Source: an uncultured Collinsella sp. (GTDB taxonomy: Bacteria > Actinomycetota > Coriobacteriia > Coriobacteriales > Coriobacteriaceae). Taken from it: a DNA stretch of 8,144 nucleotides. Each line of letters starts with the position of its first letter. The first letter of the stretch is position 1. The translations under genes were made by a program, and so were the position numbers. The notes beneath the pieces are model-generated. The model ran no database searches, was not told the origin of the DNA, and saw nothing but the letters and a program-made list of their open reading frames with translations. The stretch is from contig URNM01000084.1 of assembly GCA_900549185.1 (NCBI GenBank), positions 1 to 8,144 on the forward strand. Reading direction: 5' to 3'. Shown one piece after another: positions 6,268 to 8,144 of the stretch.

Positions 6268-8069
6268 TCACCCGCCCTCGGCATCAAGACGATCATGCGC
6301 AGCTGGCCGGGCTCGCCCTCAAGGCGGTATGCCACGTTGCGCCCTTGCAGAGCGCTTTCGAGCTCTTGCGCGGCGGGCGTCTGCGAAAGATCTTCATTAT
6401 CGTTGGAAAAAAGCGTGGCGCGCAGCTCGACACTGCATCGGTCATGGTCGCCCAAGTGATACATAAGCGCCGGATGGTCGGTGGTGTAGGCAAAAAACGC
6501 AAAGTCATACACGCAGTCGTACAGGGCGCTTACCGTACTGGCGTGCATCGGGCGCCGTATGGCGATAATCGAAGCGCAATCGATATCGATGGTGCGCAGG
6601 TCGCTTGCGAGCTCGTTGGCAATGAGCTGAATGCGGTCGCGGTCAAAACCGCTCTCCCCGTGCTGCGCCAACGTGAGCGACCCCTTGCGTTTGCAATAGG
6701 CGACAAGCATCTTGGCGCGCTGCAGCATGCGGTAACGCTCGTGCGAAGACGCCTCGTCGGTCAACGGCGGCAGCGAGCTCAGCAGGTCGTACATCCCTTC
6801 GAGCGCGCGGGCAAGCGCCTGGTCCACGTCTTGGACCAGCAAGGTCTCGGCCTCTTGATCTGCCAGGTGCGTCTTAAGGTCGTAGTCGGCAGCGAGCAGC
6901 TCGTTTTGACGCTGCAGCTCCATGCGACGGTGTGCCAGTTCACGGTTAAGCCCGTTGAGATCCGACACGTCTTGGGCAAGCAGGGCCGATCCGCCCAGCA
7001 GCGGAAAGGCTCGGTACATTACATCGGGATTGGACTCCACGGCAAAGGCATGGGCATGCCCGTGTTCCTGGGCTCGCAGCTCTTCGCACACGCCCGCCGG
7101 CATTGGCTTCGACACCGGCGTGGCATAGACTTCCTGCAGGTCGCGCGTTAGAACTTTGAGGTCGAGCGGCAAGGTGTCGAAGATGCCGGCGATGTCGTGA
7201 TATGACGGAATGACACCGCAATCGAGACAGATTTCCATCGCCACCACGCACAAGACGCAATAGATGAGCGAGAAGTTGAGCCTCCATGCCCAGGGCACGC
7301 GCAACGCATATGAGATGGCAAAGAACGCGCCGCCCAGCAGCACGAGCGCCGCCGTGCCCGAGAAACGTTGGATGCGAAAGGACGAGGACCGGCCCACCAG
7401 GATAAAAAAGGCCACAAAGTTAAAGGCCGTCCACACGAGGACGGCGAAATAACCCCAGCCGTACGTGTAATCGTTGCTCCAGGTGTCGCTTGTACGGTCA
7501 AAGTGGAAGACCTGCTGGTGAAAATCGTTGGTGAGCACAAATCCGATAAGCAGGATAGCCGCAATCCACAGCGCAGCGCAGTAGCGACGGCCCAGGCGGT
7601 GTTGCTCCAGGCCCGCAAGGCGCAAACCACACAACTGGTAGAGCAGCGGAATGAGCGTCATGGGCACGTAGTACAGGTACCACAGCACGGTGGCATAGAA
7701 CGGCGTGAACGACTTGTACTTGAGAATGACTTCGATCATCCACAGGGCGCAGATGGTGGCGACGGCAACAAGGCGGCGGCGCAGCACATAGTCCAAACAG
7801 CGCAGATAGACCGATACGCCCCAGATCGAAAATGCAATTGCGGCAACAAGCAACGGCAGAGAGCTCGAATGGACGAGCGCATCCACGACCTCTTCGGACA
7901 CCTCGCTATAGGCGGGCACGGCGTTAGAAAGTTTGGGGTCGAAGGCGAACAGCAACAGCGCCGGCAAGACTGCCAAAAGCATGAGGAACATCGCGGTGAT
8001 GACACCGGCGATAGCAAAGACGCGGTGGCGGTACACCTGATGTGTTATGCCAACAAGGAATCGCGGCAT
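6264..8069 (-). CDS. 7TM sensor protein with degenerate histidine-kinase-like C-terminus
   Basis: The 601-residue protein has a first membrane segment (about 18-42), an external loop (about 45-68) and roughly seven further hydrophobic segments up to about 281. 'LTNDFHQQVFHF' (179-190), followed by a Tyr/Gly/Trp-rich loop, is typical of the HisKA_7TM (histidine kinase N-terminal 7TM) region. A PAS-like cytoplasmic stretch (about 285-370) and a coiled coil (about 370-410) come next. The remaining 190 residues sit where the kinase core should be. The dimerisation helix reads 'VQDVDQALARALEGM', where active relatives have an H-D pair, and I find no N box or glycine box. It is probably a sensor and pseudokinase acting on the intact kinase encoded 4 bases downstream by overlap. 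The ATG at 8069 has only a weak AGG-containing site upstream. The frame stays open to the adapter at 8095, so the true start could lie off the contig. Confidence 0.8.
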   Translation of the reverse strand: MPRFLVGITHQVYRHRVFAIAGVITAMFLMLLAVLPALLLFAFDPKLSNAVPAYSEVSEEVVDALVHSSSLPLLVAAIAFSIWGVSVYLRCLDYVLRRRLVAVATICALWMIEVILKYKSFTPFYATVLWYLYYVPMTLIPLLYQLCGLRLAGLEQHRLGRRYCAALWIAAILLIGFVLTNDFHQQVFHFDRTSDTWSNDYTYGWGYFAVLVWTAFNFVAFFILVGRSSSFRIQRFSGTAALVLLGGAFFAISYALRVPWAWRLNFSLIYCVLCVVAMEICLDCGVIPSYHDIAGIFDTLPLDLKVLTRDLQEVYATPVSKPMPAGVCEELRAQEHGHAHAFAVESNPDVMYRAFPLLGGSALLAQDVSDLNGLNRELAHRRMELQRQNELLAADYDLKTHLADQEAETLLVQDVDQALARALEGMYDLLSSLPPLTDEASSHERYRMLQRAKMLVAYCKRKGSLTLAQHGESGFDRDRIQLIANELASDLRTIDIDCASIIAIRRPMHASTVSALYDCVYDFAFFAYTTDHPALMYHLGDHDRCSVELRATLFSNDNEDLSQTPAAQELESALQGRNVAYRLEGEPGQLRMIVLMPRAGE

Positions 8070-8095
8070 GGCGAAGAGCCTGCCGCCCCTGGGAT

Positions 8096-8144
8096 CTGTC
8101 TCTTATACACATCTGACGCTGCCGACGACTAGTCGAGTGTAGAT
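8096..8144. other. Residual Nextera (Tn5) sequencing adapter, not genomic
   Basis: Bases 8096-8114 are CTGTCTCTTATACACATCT, the reverse complement of the 19-bp Tn5 mosaic end used in Nextera libraries. Bases 8115-8128 (GACGCTGCCGACGA) complete the read-1 transposase adapter. Bases 8129-8136 (CTAGTCGA) sit at the i5 index position; the reverse complement, TCGACTAG, matches Nextera XT index S513 as I remember it. Bases 8137-8144 (GTGTAGAT) are the start of the reverse-complemented P5 flow-cell sequence. This is untrimmed library sequence at a contig end. Any reading frame through it is artificial. Confidence 0.98.

Noticed and set aside
6345..7151. A 268-codon plus-strand frame opposite the 7TM sensor gene
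   Set aside because: It is antisense to a gene with strong membrane and sensor features. It has no good ribosome binding site or domain and is explained by GC-rich codon use.
7924..8112. Minus-strand frame starting 'MCIRDR'
   Set aside because: The start codon and first residues come from the Tn5 mosaic end of the library adapter, so it is an artefact.
8096..8114. Possible Tn5/IS50 transposon end
   Set aside because: The mosaic end is followed by Nextera read-1 adapter, an index and P5 sequence, so it is library-derived rather than a resident transposon.
7368..8132. Plus-strand frame ending in the adapter
   Set aside because: Its C-terminus 'LLYTSDAADD' is translated adapter and the rest is antisense to the sensor gene.

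Overview
The window is about 8.1 kb of GC-rich, gene-dense bacterial DNA. Base composition, codon use and the gene families (a DUF4428/TFIIB-zinc-ribbon/SPFH cluster and a LuxR-type two-component system with an HPK7-like kinase) suggest an actinobacterial gut commensal of the Coriobacteriia, perhaps Collinsella or a relative. That assignment rests on family resemblance and composition only; there is no rRNA or other marker gene. The right end is a raw contig edge: the last 49 bases (8096-8144) are Nextera/Tn5 library adapter, so genomic sequence stops at 8095.

Left half, plus strand. Three closely spaced genes probably form one operon: the C-terminal part of a DUF4428-type protein (cut by the window start), a 440-residue TFIIB-type zinc-ribbon protein with two C-terminal membrane segments (YdjG-like), and a 411-residue SPFH-domain protein with two C-terminal zinc ribbons (YdjI-like, COG4260). 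They carry five zinc ribbons between them. In Bacillus subtilis the related YdjG and YdjI proteins work with a PspA homologue in membrane-stress protection; a similar membrane-associated role here is inference. A fourth plus-strand gene encodes a secreted lipoprotein with a lipocalin-like domain. It has its own strong ribosome binding site and is followed by a perfect 15-bp stem terminator.

Right half, minus strand, convergent with the left half. Three genes overlap by 4 bases at each junction and so look translationally coupled. In transcription order they are a 601-residue 7TM sensor (HisKA_7TM-like) whose C-terminal kinase-like region lacks recognisable catalytic motifs, a 499-residue membrane histidine kinase with intact H, N and G motifs, and a 206-residue NarL/LuxR-type response regulator. 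The simplest reading is a signalling unit in which a pseudokinase-like 7TM protein senses a signal and modulates the active kinase, which phosphorylates the regulator. The first gene may be incomplete at its 5' end because its frame stays open into the adapter.

I see no tRNA, rRNA, CRISPR array, insertion sequence or phage gene. No intergenic gap exceeds about 110 bases.
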